64,000 nt of DNA from Apricaphanius iberus (lineage: Eukaryota > Chordata > Actinopteri > Cyprinodontiformes > Aphaniidae), in the NCBI GenBank assembly GCA_028564705.1, contig JAPXFQ010002633.1:1-64000 (forward strand), read 5' to 3'. Below are positions 1 through 11,307 of this stretch, piece by piece. The first letter of the stretch is position 1; each line of letters opens with the position of its first letter. The notes under the pieces are model-generated. The model was given only the letters and a program-made list of their open reading frames with translations, was not told the origin of the DNA and made no database searches. A program made the position numbers and the translations under genes.

Positions 1-936
1 CCACAGGGTTCAGTGCTTGGGCCGATTCTTTTTACTATATATATGCTTCCTATTGGTAAAATAATTAGGCAGCATGGGATAAATTTCCATAGTTACGCAG
101 ATGATACACAGCTATATCTATCCATAAATCCTGATGAATCCAATCAGTTAGGTAGACTACAAGCATGTCTGGAAGACATAAAAACTTGGATGACTCTAAA
201 CTTCTTGCTTCTAAATTCTGATAAAACAGAAGTTGTCGTCTTTGGACCAGAAGCTCTGAAAAAGAAACTACTTAGTCAGCCCCTTCACCTGGACGGCATT
301 AAATTAGCCTCCAGTAATAAAGCAAAAAACCTCGGTGTCATTTTTGACCAAGATATGTCATTTAGATCTCACATTAAAGAAGTCTGTAGGATTTCCTTTT
401 TTCACCTTAGGAATATTGCAAAAATTAGAACCATCCTGTCCAGGAGTGATGCTGAAAAACTAGTCCATGCCTTTGTTACTTCAAGGCTGGATTACTGTAA
501 CTGTCTATTATCAGGTAGTCCACAGAATACAATTAAAAGTCTTCAGTTAGTTCAAAATGCTGCTGCTAGGATTCTGATGAATATTAAAAGAAGAGATCAC
601 ATTTCCCCTGTTTTAGCTTCTCTTCACTGGCTCCCAGTAAAATCTAGAATAGAATTCAAGATCCTCCTTCTGACATATAAAGCCCTTAATAATCTAGCTC
701 CATCATACATAAGAGACCTGATTGTTCCATATGTTCCTAACAGAGACCTTCGCTCTCAGACTGCAGGTTTACTGGTAGTTCCTAGGATTTCTAAAAGTAG
801 AATGGGTGGCAGATCTTTCAGCTATCAGGCTCCCCTCCTATGGAACCGGCTCCCAGGGTTGGTTCGTGAAGCAGACAATTTGTCTATCTTTAAAACTAGG
901 CTAAAAACTTTCCTCTTTGACAAAGCTTACAGTTAG
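1..936 (+). CDS. L2-type LINE reverse transcriptase, C-terminal part (partial)
   Basis: The frame is open from base 1 (Pro-Gln-Gly-Ser, RT motif B of the [11 protein letters not shown] type) to a TAG at 934-936, so the true start lies upstream of the window; position 13 is only an internal GTG. RT motif C, Tyr-Ala-Asp-Asp, is at 94-105 and is intact. It is followed by a KTEVVVFG block and the thumb and C-terminal region typical of L2/Maui-like fish LINEs (a HWLPV block and a LLWNRLP block near the end). The product would copy LINE RNA into DNA at a nicked target. No stop or frameshift interrupts these 311 codons, which fits a fairly young copy. The endonuclease half is not in view. Confidence 0.85.
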   Translation, partial: PQGSVLGPILFTIYMLPIGKIIRQHGINFHSYADDTQLYLSINPDESNQLGRLQACLEDIKTWMTLNFLLLNSDKTEVVVFGPEALKKKLLSQPLHLDGIKLASSNKAKNLGVIFDQDMSFRSHIKEVCRISFFHLRNIAKIRTILSRSDAEKLVHAFVTSRLDYCNCLLSGSPQNTIKSLQLVQNAAARILMNIKRRDHISPVLASLHWLPVKSRIEFKILLLTYKALNNLAPSYIRDLIVPYVPNRDLRSQTAGLLVVPRISKSRMGGRSFSYQAPLLWNRLPGLVREADNLSIFKTRLKTFLFDKAYS

Positions 937-1084
937 AGATATGTTTATAGGTAGTTAGAGTCAGGTCAGACAGGTAGATAGGAAGAGACAGGTTAATGTT
1001 AGTAGTCAGGCAGAGTGTCAAAAGTTAGGAAGAGATAGGAAGAGGTAGAGTAGCTAGGTAGAGATAGATTAATGTAAGCCAGGT

Positions 1085-1495
1085 AAAGATCCGGAGCCGG
1101 TCGCGGCTTACCGCCGCGGAAGAAATGCGCCCCACGGGGGCCAGCCAGCGCCGGAGAGAGGTCCCTCAAGGGGATCCTCCCGCACAGTGCGGCCGCCCAT
1201 TACCTGCCGGGTTGAATCCCCCGGGCAGACTGTGCGGACCCCACCCGTTTATCTCTTAAACGTTTCTCGCCCTCTTCAACTCTGTCCTCTCAGTTCTGTC
1301 TATTTTTCCTTAAGATAGTTGTCGACTATCGGTCTCGTGCCGGTATTTAGCCTTAGATGGAGTTTACCACCCACTTTGGGCTGCATTCTCAAACAACCCG
1401 ACTCCGAGAAGACCCCGGCATGACGGGGGCCGTTACCGGCCCTACACCGTCCACGGGCTGAGCCTCGATCAGGAGGACTCAGACAGAGTGTTGGT
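1085..1495 (-). rRNA. 28S rRNA 5' region fragment (D1/D2), dispersed and decayed
   Basis: Read on the minus strand, this segment contains conserved landmarks of the 5' part of eukaryotic 28S rRNA: GATCGAGGCTCAGCCCGTGG near 1470, TGCAGCCCAAAG near 1380, TAAACTCCATCTAAGG and ATACCGGCACGAGACCGATA near 1330-1365, AAACGGGTGGGGTCCGCAC near 1240, and CCGCGACCGGCTCCGG near 1092-1107, all in the correct rRNA order. The block at about 1260-1315 is nearly invariant in working copies but here carries many substitutions, so this is a pseudogene fragment of roughly 410 bases. It is flanked by the 8-bp direct repeat AGCCAGGT (1077-1084 and 1496-1503). Confidence 0.9.
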
Positions 1496-2078
1496 AGCCA
1501 GGTCTCCTAGTAGCTAGGAGACAGGTTAATGTTAGTAGCTATGCTGCTTTAGGCTAGGCTGTTGGAGGACATTATTAGGGTCTGTTCCTACTTTCTCTCC
1601 TACTTCTCCCCAACTGCATGATGTGCTGTCAATTCAAGCACTAACCTGTTTTCTATTATAGTAGGTGCTCCGGATTAGCCCTGCTTGACGACCCTGACTA
1701 AGATGGCATTGCAGTGACGGAAAATTCTCCACGTCCTGCAACAAACTTCTGCATCAGTTCTATTGCTCTTTCTGTGTCTCTGTTATGTATTCTCCAAGCC
1801 ACAGACGGTCGCGGCAGATAACCGCTTGTGCTGAGCCTGGTTCTGCCGGAGGTTTCTTCCTGTTAAAAGGGAGTTTTTCCTTCCCACTGTCGCTTCATGC
1901 TTGCTCAGTATGAGGGATTGCTGAGAATTCCACGACGCAATCTTCTGTGGTTCTGTAATTTCTACACTAAACATTGTATTGTAATAACTCTTTTTGTAAA
2001 GTGCCTTGAGATGACATCTGTTGTGACATGGCGCTATATAAATAAACTGAATTGAAAATTGAATTGAATTGAATTCAA

Positions 2079-3392
2079 TCAAGGTAGTAAACAAAAGGCG
2101 GAATTCTAAAACTGTGATCTGATTGAAGCATGCAAACAAGATTAGTGAATTTTGAAAGCTATTTAAATGTGCTTTTAGGGATGAATTAAACTTTTATGAA
2201 GTTCACGACTTGAGTCAATCAGCTTCCTTGAGTAATCTTTTTATCAGTTGGTTTCAAGAGATCAACCGAATTTGACTGCTTTGTATTATATTTTTATTGA
2301 ACTGGACTTGTATTTGAAAAGCTGAAAACTTAATGCAAAGTGTAGCACTTAAAGTTTCACATTGAGTGACTTGAGCAATTTTGGTGCAAAATGAGGACCG
2401 GTCTTTAGCCTCAAAGTAAATGGATTCTTACAACTCTAATGCAAATCAAATTTTCATAGGACAAATAGTTAAGTTCCAGGTTTGTGAAGAAAAGCGCTCT
2501 TTAAAGCAATTTTAATTTGGGCCATGTTTAAATTTGAAAAGCAACCATGTGGTGTGTTTCAGTAGAAATGAAGTATTCAATTACTTCGTTTATATACCCC
2601 TATCGGGGGCCATTTCCCACAAATGAATTGAAATGACTACTGGAGGGTTGTAAGCCAAATTCCACAGATTAACTGACTGCATTTCCCAGCTTGCCTAGCT
2701 GCGGCTGCATAAGCTCTGTCTTTAGTGTGGCCAACGGTGACATCAAGGATGACCACTAACCCAGCCAATTAAGGGGGCTGGCGGCTAACTCAAAGTTGTT
2801 CTCAGCAGTGCACTGCATGGAGGCAGACATCTTCTTTTACCAGTGAATTTCTTCTTTGTTCTGACCTGCTGGGCGGGAAAGATTTCACATTCGATTTCAA
2901 ATCTTGAAAAACTTATTTTATTTTTTTATTTATTTGTTCTTATCTCATCTAGCTGGTTTGCTGGTTAAAGCTATGGCCTTCCCACGTGGATTTTACAAGG
3001 TGTGTGCTTGGCTCCATTTTGGCCCAAAGCCAACACGACTGTCCCTTTCTTCCTGTAATACAGTATTTTGAATTGATTGTGTCATGCATATTTTTGTTCT
3101 GTTCGCATACTATTCATCTTATATGTAAGGAGGTTAGATGTATGCTCATAGAGTTGACATGATTTATTGATGAAGTGTTTTGGCAGGAAAGGTGACATAT
3201 TTTTTTAATAAATCTTGCACAAAGTTTAAAGTTGTTCTGTGATTGCCAGCAAATGACTGTTTTTGGGGTTTTGAAACCAGACTTTAAAATAAGACTGGTA
3301 GTCTGGAAAGAGTCACCTCGTCTAGCCGATGAAGAGTTTGGTGCATTGATTATCTCATTAGTAACCGAAACCTAATAAAAAATTATATCAAG
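2079..3392. other. A+T-rich DNA, nothing recognised
   Basis: No long reading frame, terminal repeat or RNA gene is visible between the LINE tail and the SINE. A T-rich run lies near 2910-2940. Confidence 0.5.
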
Positions 3393-3404
3393 ATGTTGAT
3401 CATA

Positions 3405-3754
3405 GGGCTGCACGGTGACGCAGTGGTTAGCACTGTTGCCTCGCAGCAAGAAGGTTGTGGGTTCATATCCCAGCCCAGGGCCTTTCTGCATGGAGTTTGC
3501 ATGTTCTCCCCATGCATGCGTGGGTTCCCCCGGGTACTCCAGCTTCCTCTCACAGTCCAAAAACATGACTGTCAGGTTAATTGATGACTCTAAATTGTCC
3601 TTAGGTGGGGGTATGTGCGTGCATGGTTGTTTGTCCTGTCTGTCTCTATGTGTGGCCCTGTGATGGACTGGCAACCTGTCCAGGGTGTACCCTGCCTCTC
3701 GCCTGTTGACAGCTGGATATAACAACAAGAACAAGTGGTTCAGAAAATGGATGG
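3405..3754 (+). mobile_element. tRNA-like fish SINE with 12-bp target duplication
   Basis: This short retroposon starts GGGCTGCACGGTGACGCAGT and has a polymerase III A-box-like stretch (GACGCAGTGGTTAGCA) and a B-box-like stretch (GGGTTCATATCCC) in the first 70 bases. These are followed by the conserved body (TGGAGTTTGCATGTTCTCCC; AACCTGTCCAGGGTGTACCC) and a short GGATGGATG tail. The flanks carry a 12-bp duplication with one mismatch: ATGTTGATCATA at 3393-3404 and ATGTCGATCATA at 3755-3766. It is very common in fish genomes. Partial copies of its 3' part occur near 6350-6425 (and in the tandem copies), 7996-8057 and 20128-20190. Confidence 0.8.
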
Positions 3755-3766
3755 ATGTCGATCATA

Positions 3767-4447
3767 ATTATTGGTTAATATTGTAAACCAGATGCTGATC
3801 GGACTCCGTAATACCCAACATCACCAAGTTAATCTTTTAAGATTTGAATCACTTGATTGAGCTGAAGCAAACAAAAATGTACTATGGTCTGACGATATAG
3901 TTAGGGATTAGATTGTCATCATCCACTCATTTTGAGATGTAGTGATGATGACATAATTTTTCATTATAACCGTTTAGTCAAACACAGTTTGGTATTTTCT
4001 GTCTTATTATTCTATCTTTGTGTCATATATTAGGAAAATAAAGTTAAAGGGTTAAACACACAGCTGGTGTTTGATAAACATAAAAAATGCACACTTCTAT
4101 TCCATTCAGTTATAACAACCCACATTGGAGGCAAATGGCCATGATCTACCACTCTGTCATTCCTTAATAACTTCACATTTGAAAATTCTGCCACTTTTGG
4201 GAAATTAGACATAACTTAAGTTTACCAAATAGCTGTATAAAATCAATCTTTTGTGAGATACTTTTTATTGTGCATGACCCATTTATTGGCATCCCTTGTT
4301 AAAGAGGTGCAAAATACCTTACAGAAAAACCCAGCTGTCCATTTAAATACAACTATTCAGTGAGCAAACTATGGCATATGTTAAAATTAAAACAAGGAAC
4401 ATTTTGGTCCACCTCCAAATCTTTCAAATAAAACTGAAGCATTGTGT
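3767..4447. other. A+T-rich DNA, nothing recognised
   Basis: Only short frames and simple A+T-rich sequence are visible. Confidence 0.5.
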
Positions 4448-4451
4448 TTAA

Positions 4452-5776
4452 AGGAGACATATTATGACAATTTTTTAATATTTAAAATAGGTTTATGAGT
4501 TCCAGAAAACATGTTTCTGAAGTTGTTTGCTGGAAATAGCTTGAAGTAAACAATTGTTACCTATCTCTATTCCCCTCTGAATCAGTCTCTCGCAGATTGT
4601 GCTGTTTTCTGCTGCTCATTACATGTTGCATGAGCTGCTGTTAACTTGGCCACGCCCAAAGCTTCCAGAATCTTTGCTCACAGTAGTTCAACCATACAAA
4701 AAAAAAAAAAAAATTAAACTATACAAAAAATAGTTCAACCATACACACAAAAAAGGAAGTAAACCATACAAAAAAACAAAAAAAGTAGTTCAACCATACA
4801 TGTTTGAAACAGAATCTGCTCATGTAGGAGGGGAGTCTCCTGAGAACCCGATACTCAGAGAATTCAGCAAGATACTTTTGAATGGTTATTACTTATAAAA
4901 TAATAAATTTAACTTTTTACCTGGCACTCCAATATCTTCCCGAGATGCCGACTCTAAAGCCTTCCAGCTCAATCTCGTTGATTCCAGCTCTCTAGCACTG
5001 CGGAGACCCCGCTCTTTGAGCTCTGTGTGGCTGCATGTTCTCAATCTTCCCCTGGTTTGGAGTAGCTAAGATCAGCGGCTTGTCTGCCATCTTCCGCACG
5101 CAGATTGAGTAGCGCTTTGTAGTGGCAGGTCCTCAGTCTTCCCCACCCTTACTGGCAGCATCATACCACTAAAAATAAATGCAACCTATGCCGCTCATCT
5201 ATGGCAGGTCTCCTGTCTTCTTCCCACTTCTCAGCAGCTCAGTTCGGTGGCTGGTCTCCCGTCTTCTTCCCAAGTTTTCAGCAGCTCAGTTCAGTGGTGT
5301 GTCTCACCTCTCCTCTGCGGATTTTGAGTTGCTTCATGCGGCGGCATGAAGCAACTCAAAATCCGCACTTAAACAAAGTCAACCCATGCCGCTCTTCTGT
5401 CCTCTTTAACTGGGACCCAATTAAATGTTTTGAGCTCTTTTGATCAGCCAAAAACGGAGCATTCTGCGTGGTGCTACAACATGGTTTTTCCTAATCTGAG
5501 TGGTAACTGTTGTTTACTGCTGTAACCTGGTGGGTGGAGACAGCGCTCTGAGGAGGCATGGATAATCCAATATTCCGGCTTGTGATGTAGAAAGCCGGAC
5601 AGATTTTGAACACCTCAATCAGAGACTGAATATAGGATCAATTAAGAAACCCCTATCTCATGGAAAACAGCATGGATGTTTTTTTTCCCTAAATTTGTAT
5701 GCATGTATATGCACCAGAGACACACAATAACACCCCAAATCCCAGGAAAAGTTATTTTTTTCATAACATGTCTTCT
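4452..5776. mobile_element. Non-autonomous TTAA-target DNA transposon (piggyBac- or Kolobok-type)
   Basis: The left end AGGAGACATATTATGA and the right end TCATAACATGTCTTCT form imperfect inverted repeats (14 of 16 bases by eye). Each is bordered by TTAA (4448-4451 and 5777-5780), the target used by piggyBac and Kolobok transposons. About 1325 bp lie between the ends, with no transposase frame. The interior has a degenerate AGTTCAACCATACA repeat (4685-4801), a direct repeat near 5205-5300 and a perfect hairpin at 5317-5366. Superfamily choice between piggyBac and Kolobok is inference. Confidence 0.65.
5317..5366. repeat. Perfect 23-bp inverted repeat with 4-base loop
   Basis: Arm 5317-5339 is the exact reverse complement of arm 5344-5366; the loop is GGCG. 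It lies inside the TTAA-flanked element, and transcripts of either strand could fold into an uninterrupted 23-bp stem. Confidence 0.9.
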
Positions 5777-6125
5777 TTAAGTTCTATTTAACTTCCCAAT
5801 AGTAATGCATGACTTTTTTTATTTTAAATGTGACTTGGCACAGGGTATCATTTGTTCTAGCTATTGGCCACTAGGTGAATCAGGGCCCATATTTATCTTA
5901 TTACTTTGAGCAGCTCACTGTTAGAGAACTGCAGTTAAGACTTAGATATTTGGGTCATTAGGTTTCTAAAGCAAACATAGGATGTTATCTAGATGATAGC
6001 TGTTTTTTGGAAGGCATCCCAACAAAAAGTACAGGCATATTCAATATATTTTTATGAAACGGAAAAGGTAGTTTATTTTATCAATTTAATTCCCTTAGTA
6101 AAGTACTTTATGTAGATGAATACAC

Positions 6126-7887
6126 AAACATATTTTGATGCATTTATTTCTGCTAATTAGGCAAATTTTTCTGCAACATTTTTCTACACCTAATGAAAAC
6201 ACTACATTTATCTTGTCCAAATAATATTTTAAATACAGAAATGTGTGTCTTGATGAAAATTATGCTTATTAAATTTCAAAATTGAATTTAAAATTGGCAA
6301 AAAAGACTAATCTAAATCCATTTTAAAGCGTTTTTAAGCTGAGTGTACTCCACTGATGACTTGTCTAGGGTGTACCCCATCTCCTACCCAGTGACTGCTG
6401 GAGACAGGCAGCAGTCGATGGATGGAACAATTGATGGATAGGAGGATTGAAGAGGTTAATAATGACAAACATATGGTCAAGACAACACAGAAATGGTTCT
6501 CCGGACTCAAAGTCGACCTTTTTTCCATAGCTATCACAGCTGCTAGACTTAAAGCCTACAGAAAACCTGTGCCGTATGATCAAAAAAGGAAAACTGAAAG
6601 AATAATAAGAGGAATGTCAAAGGGTTTTTTACACAGCAGGTACGCAATAAATGTTTTTGTTAAAAACTGTTATTTCTGAATGTGATTTTTTCCCCCTACT
6701 GATAAATCTTTTCATAAACATATTTTGATGCATTTATTTCTGCTAATTAGGCACATTTTTCTGCAACATTTTTCTACACCTAATGAAAACACTACATTTA
6801 TCTTGTCCAAATAATATTTTAAATACAGAAATGTGTGTCTTGATGAAAATTATGCTTATTAAATTTCAAAATTGAATTTAAAATTGGCAAAAAAGACTAA
6901 TCTAAATGCATATTAAAGTGTTTTTAAGCTGAGTGTAGTGCACTGATGACTTGTCTAGGGTGTACCCCATCTCCTACCCAGTGACTGCTGGAGACAGGCA
7001 GCAGTCGATGGATGGAACAATTGATGGATAGGAGGATTGAAGAGGTTAATAATGACAAACATATGGTTAGGACAACACAGAAATGGTTCTCCGGACTCAA
7101 AGTCAACCTTTTTTCCATAGCTATCACAGTTGCTAGACTTAAAGCCTACAGAAAACCTGTGCCGTATGATCAAAAAAGGAAAACTGAAAGAATAATAAGA
7201 GGAATGTCAAAGGGTTTTTTACACAGCAGGTACGCAATAAATGTTTTTGTTAAAAACTGTTATTTCTGAATGTGATTTTTTCCCCCTACTGATAAATCTT
7301 TTCATAAACATATTTTGATGCATTTATTTCTGCTAATTAGGCACATTTTTCTGCAACATTTTTCTACACCTAATGAAAACACTACATTTATCTTGTCCAA
7401 ATAATATTTTAAATACAGAAATGTGTGTCTTGATGAAAATTATGCTTATTAAATTTCAAAATTGAATTTAAAATTGGCAAAAAAGACTAATCTAAATGCA
7501 TATTAAAGTGTTTTTAAGCTGAGTGTAGTGCACTGATGACTTGTCTAGGGTGTACCCCATCTCCTACCCAGTGACTGCTGGAGACAGGCAGCAGTCGATG
7601 GATGGAACAATTGATGGATAGGAGGATTGAAGAGGTTAATAATGACAAACATATGGTTAGGACAACACAGAAATGGTTCTCCGGACTCAAAGTCAACCTT
7701 TTTTCCATAGCTATCACAGTTGCTAGACTTAAAGCCTACAGAAAACCTGTGCCGTATGATCAAAAAAGGAAAACTGAAAGAATAATAAGAGGAATGTCAA
7801 AGGGTTTTTTACACAGCAGGTACCCAATAAATGTTTTTGTTAAAAACTGAATGTGAATCTTTTTCCCTACAGATAAATCTTTTCATA
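6126..7887. repeat. Three tandem copies of a 590-bp unit
   Basis: Copies begin at 6126, 6716 and 7306 (each AAACATATTTTGATGCATTT), giving an exact 590-bp period. The third copy is shortened near its end and closes at about 7887. Each unit holds a degenerate 3' piece of the SINE type seen at 3405 (TTGTCTAGGGTGTACCCCAT) and an 82- to 85-codon frame starting at 6422, 7012 and 7602. That frame has no recognisable motif and is probably fortuitous. Marker differences show that the middle copy is a hybrid of the outer two. Confidence 0.95.
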
Positions 7888-7978
7888 GTAAAAATAGTAA
7901 AAGCATTGAACTCACATAGCAGCTTTTTAATCATCCTGACCACACCATACTGTTGTAAGATTTTGATACTGATATAAA

Positions 7979-8098
7979 AGATATATATATATATATATAT
8001 ATATACTGGTGACCTCTCTAGGGTGAACTCTTGCCTAATCACCATTGAAGATAGGCTCAATGTCTGGCTTTTGAATAAAGATTTGTATATAAAGACTA

Positions 8099-8147
<49 letters not shown>

Positions 8148-8215
8148 TCTTTTAAAAGACTAATATACAGCCTATCTTCAATGGTGATTAGGCAAGAGTT
8201 CACCCTAGAGAGGTC
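7979..8215. repeat. Perfect 47-bp inverted repeat around an AT microsatellite
   Basis: Arm 8011-8057 (starting GACCTCTCTAGGGTGAACTC) is the exact reverse complement of arm 8169-8215. Between them lie a second, shorter inverted repeat (AAAGACTAATA near 8090 against TATTAGTCTTT near 8143) and an AT run of about 40 bases (8102-8144). Another AT run (7981-8005) precedes the left arm. The arms resemble the 3' part of the SINE at 3405. Confidence 0.9.
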
Positions 8216-10424
8216 AACAGTCTATCACACATGCATACACTTAATCCAAAGAGAAATTTTGAGATCCAATCAAGCTAGCATGAATGTTTCTGGCAATGTA
8301 AAGAAGTCCCATTATAAAACCTGGTCATAAATAAGAAAAACATACAAAAATGCCCTGGCTGAATATCAGACCCAGGAACTCCTTCAGGTAAGATAATGCC
8401 AAGAAATACAGCATCATGTGGCCTTTACCCACAAAAAAATTTTATTTCCTAAGTTAGGAGACTGTTTGTGTTTAATGTGCAGAACAGAAGACAGAGTTGT
8501 TACTAGCAAAAATTACACATTGGTTACAGAGCTGGACACACGACAGGCTTGAGTACAGCGGTGGGGAGGACAGTTTTAACTTCTTAGTGGTGATAGCTTT
8601 TCTCCACCTAAAAACAAAATAAAATTCAAAATATGTTATGTAAATAAAAGCTTCAATATTTAGAACCATCTAGCGAGTGAGACCTAGGCAGAACAAACAC
8701 CCAACATGTTATAAACTTACAGCAGATGAACACAGACTCCTGCCCGACTAGCAAAACACAACTCTGGTGCTATTTACAACCATAGAGTGACAGATGGCCA
8801 ATCAGATGTTAGCTAGAAACAGTAGAGTCAATTAATGAGCTTGTGGGTTGTCTAAAGTAAAACAGGTTTCAGTTTAAGTGGCCATTTTCCGCTTTGTTCT
8901 AGTGCTCGATCAGCCTGCCTTTTAATATAGTGTAATATGTCCCCACCCCCCACAATTACATCCATGGTTAGTAGTCAGTCATTCAGTGAAACAAGTTTGA
9001 TCTCTTTTCAAAACTCATCAGATGCTACTTGTGTAGGAAAAAAGAAACTGAACATAAAAGCACAATATACCCACAAATTCTGTTTATAATGGCTGAGGAT
9101 AAAACCACTAAACCTTCATCAGTGAAGTATGTGATTTATCAAAAGCTTTGTATGCAGTTATTGGCATCGCATATGGTTACCAAAAGCATATTAAGTCGAG
9201 AGACGTTCAACGACCACCAGCTCACATTCTGTCCGTCAAAAATGTAGATGTAGCATATGTGAAATGACCGGTGAACATGGGAATATAGGGATCTTAAGAA
9301 AAAAGATGGATCTTTTCAGACAGTCTTGCTGAGCAGACTGGTCATGAGATGTTCAGGATGGTAATAATTGTCAGGTGGACAGAGATTAATTACTGCAGCT
9401 GGGACTAATGAGAATAAATATGTCAGACGAGGTCTCTTAATTGCTACTCCAATACGTTTACTGTACTCCTAAGTCTTCTTATTCCTCCTTTAATTTCATG
9501 TCACATCTCTCTCTGCCATCTTAATTTTATATTGAGGCAATGAGAGTCATTTGTGCAGTTTAGGATCATACCATACTTTACCAAATAATGTTGAGATCTG
9601 TAAGGTCCCAAAGGGAAAGATTGTTTTCAGGACGAGCAGTTGAAAAGGACAGTGAAGGATACATGCCGCAACTGACAACCCATTGCTTGGGCAAAACAGG
9701 TGCAGCCTAATTAATAATATTTGCAAAGCATTATGTATAAATGTTAGAGGTTTTTTTTTTCATTCTTCACCCTCCAGCACATCTTAATGGTAAACTATTA
9801 CACAGAATTTTGACCATCTTTGTTGTTCCCAGACTGCCAGCAGCTGTGCGTTAATGTGCATACAATGTCGTAATAACCACTTATAACCTTGAGTTCATAT
9901 TTTTTTCAACTCGTTACAGATCTTTTCTCCCTAATATAAAGACTCACTTTATTTTTATATTTGACCTTGTTCATTAGGTCATTAGGGTGCTTTAATCACA
10001 TTAGATAATTTTGCACAGAAGAGAAAAGAACTAAAATGTATAAATATTTGTATTGCTTTATCAAACAGGGTACAAGAAATTGAAAGCTTTTCTCTCAATT
10101 ATTTTATCATTATACTCTTGCATCTCACGAAATTGCCTGCATAGGACTGCCTGGAGACTAACAAAATGATAAGTTGATGTAAAAAATGGTGGTATGGATA
10201 GATAGATGGATGAATAGTCAGATGGATAAACAGATCATTAAAAAAAATAAATAAATACATATCTGTCTTTGCATTTGACAGATACTTCTTAAAAATAAAT
10301 ACTGAACATAAGCACAATGATGTGATTGAGGACTATTCATATAAACCGATTTGATTTGACTGATAAAATAGTATTTAGGTGCAGGCAAGTAGAACTTAAA
10401 GGTTTATATTTCTAGAGTTTAGAG
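8216..10424. other. A+T-rich DNA, nothing recognised
   Basis: No element ends or coding homology were recognised over 2.2 kb. A small GATA/GGAT-like simple repeat lies near 10195-10235. Confidence 0.45.
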
Positions 10425-10497
10425 GGCCAGATAAAGTGCAATGGTGAGTCGGATTTGGCCCCCAGTCCCTGAATTTGACACCTGTGCTCTAGAGGGT
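10425..10497. mobile_element. Possible terminal piece of a hAT-type repeat
   Basis: The string GGATTTGGCCCCCAGTCCCT followed by TTTGACACCTGTG resembles the end of common fish hAT-type repeats that terminate in a TTTGACACC(C)CTG-like sequence. The other end is not found, so this is a weak call from memory of that repeat class. Confidence 0.35.
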
Positions 10498-11299
10498 CTA
10501 TACTCTTTGCCCAAACATCTGGAAAAAAAAAATCTCCCTCAGAGACCCCCATCTCCAGTTTAGCAGCATAGACCAGGGAACTGCAAGGTTTTGGCCCTTG
10601 CTCCACTTTTGCGTGTTGTCCAGTGCTATGCATTCATTTCAACATATTATTACAAAGCTCACTTGAAAAAACAGCATTTTCTGTATGTGCCATCCTTTAA
10701 TTTTCCTTCTGTAGATGTTTGCATGCTCCTGAGTTCCAATATACTCCACAAGGTAAAACAGCCATACCTGAAACAGCAATTCCACTCCCATTGTTTAAAC
10801 TACCATTTATCAGACCACTGACACGTCAAAATAACTCCTCCTGCACCAAAAAACATCCCTGATGGACGGGGTTCTCAGTATAAGGTGACTTTGTTATACA
10901 TAGGGCAAGTTTAAAGAGTAATTAAACTGTCTCTTTGCACATGTACTCATCTGTGTACGTACATCACTTCAGCAAAAAGGTGAGGTTTCTAACTATCTAT
11001 CACAAAGTGATGCAAACAGAAATTAGTGGGTGTACACAAATAAAGTAACAGGTCCTCTAAATAACCTCTCGGGAGTGAGTAACCTACTTTCAAAGATATT
11101 TATGAAGCTGTCTGCTTTCTCTTGAATGCTGTAGGACATGGCCAAGTGTTAGAAGGAAGACTCAAACCCGTAAGCCTTCAGCTGTGTGTTTGGTTACCAA
11201 ACAAAGTAAAAGACAAATCTACACAAATTTAAGAGAAATAATCACAAAAGTATTCAACCAAACTTAGCTCATAACAAAATGTAATAGGTCTAGTGATAT
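10498..11299. other. Nothing recognised
   Basis: Short frames only; no repeat ends or RNA genes seen. Confidence 0.45.
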
Positions 11300-11307
11300 G
11301 TTGATAC

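Larger units (their letters stand above)
1..2078 (+). mobile_element. L2-type LINE, 3' half (5' end outside window)
   Basis: A non-LTR retrotransposon enters from the left edge inside its reverse transcriptase and runs through a long 3' untranslated region. That region ends in the fish L2-style tail at about 2030-2078: a GCGCTATATAAATAAACTGA motif followed by TGAATTGAAT-type short tandem units. The last 380 bases are almost repeated at 61981-62352, which confirms the 3' end. The untranslated region is interrupted at 1085-1495 by an antisense 28S rRNA fragment. Clade assignment is from RT motifs and tail style (family knowledge). Assignment to a named family would need a Repbase comparison. 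Confidence 0.85.

Noticed and set aside
3372..3734. Frames of 63 to 120 codons on both strands
   Set aside because: They lie within the SINE at 3405-3754, which is non-coding.
6422..6679. 85-codon frame repeated at 7012 and 7602, apparently a conserved small gene family
   Set aside because: The repetition is due to the 590-bp tandem array; the frames show no motif, start inside a SINE remnant and are matched by equally long frames on the opposite strand.
7980..8144. AT repeats considered as a CRISPR-like or satellite array
   Set aside because: They are plain AT dinucleotide runs; there are no spaced repeats with unique spacers, and nothing prokaryotic is present in the window.
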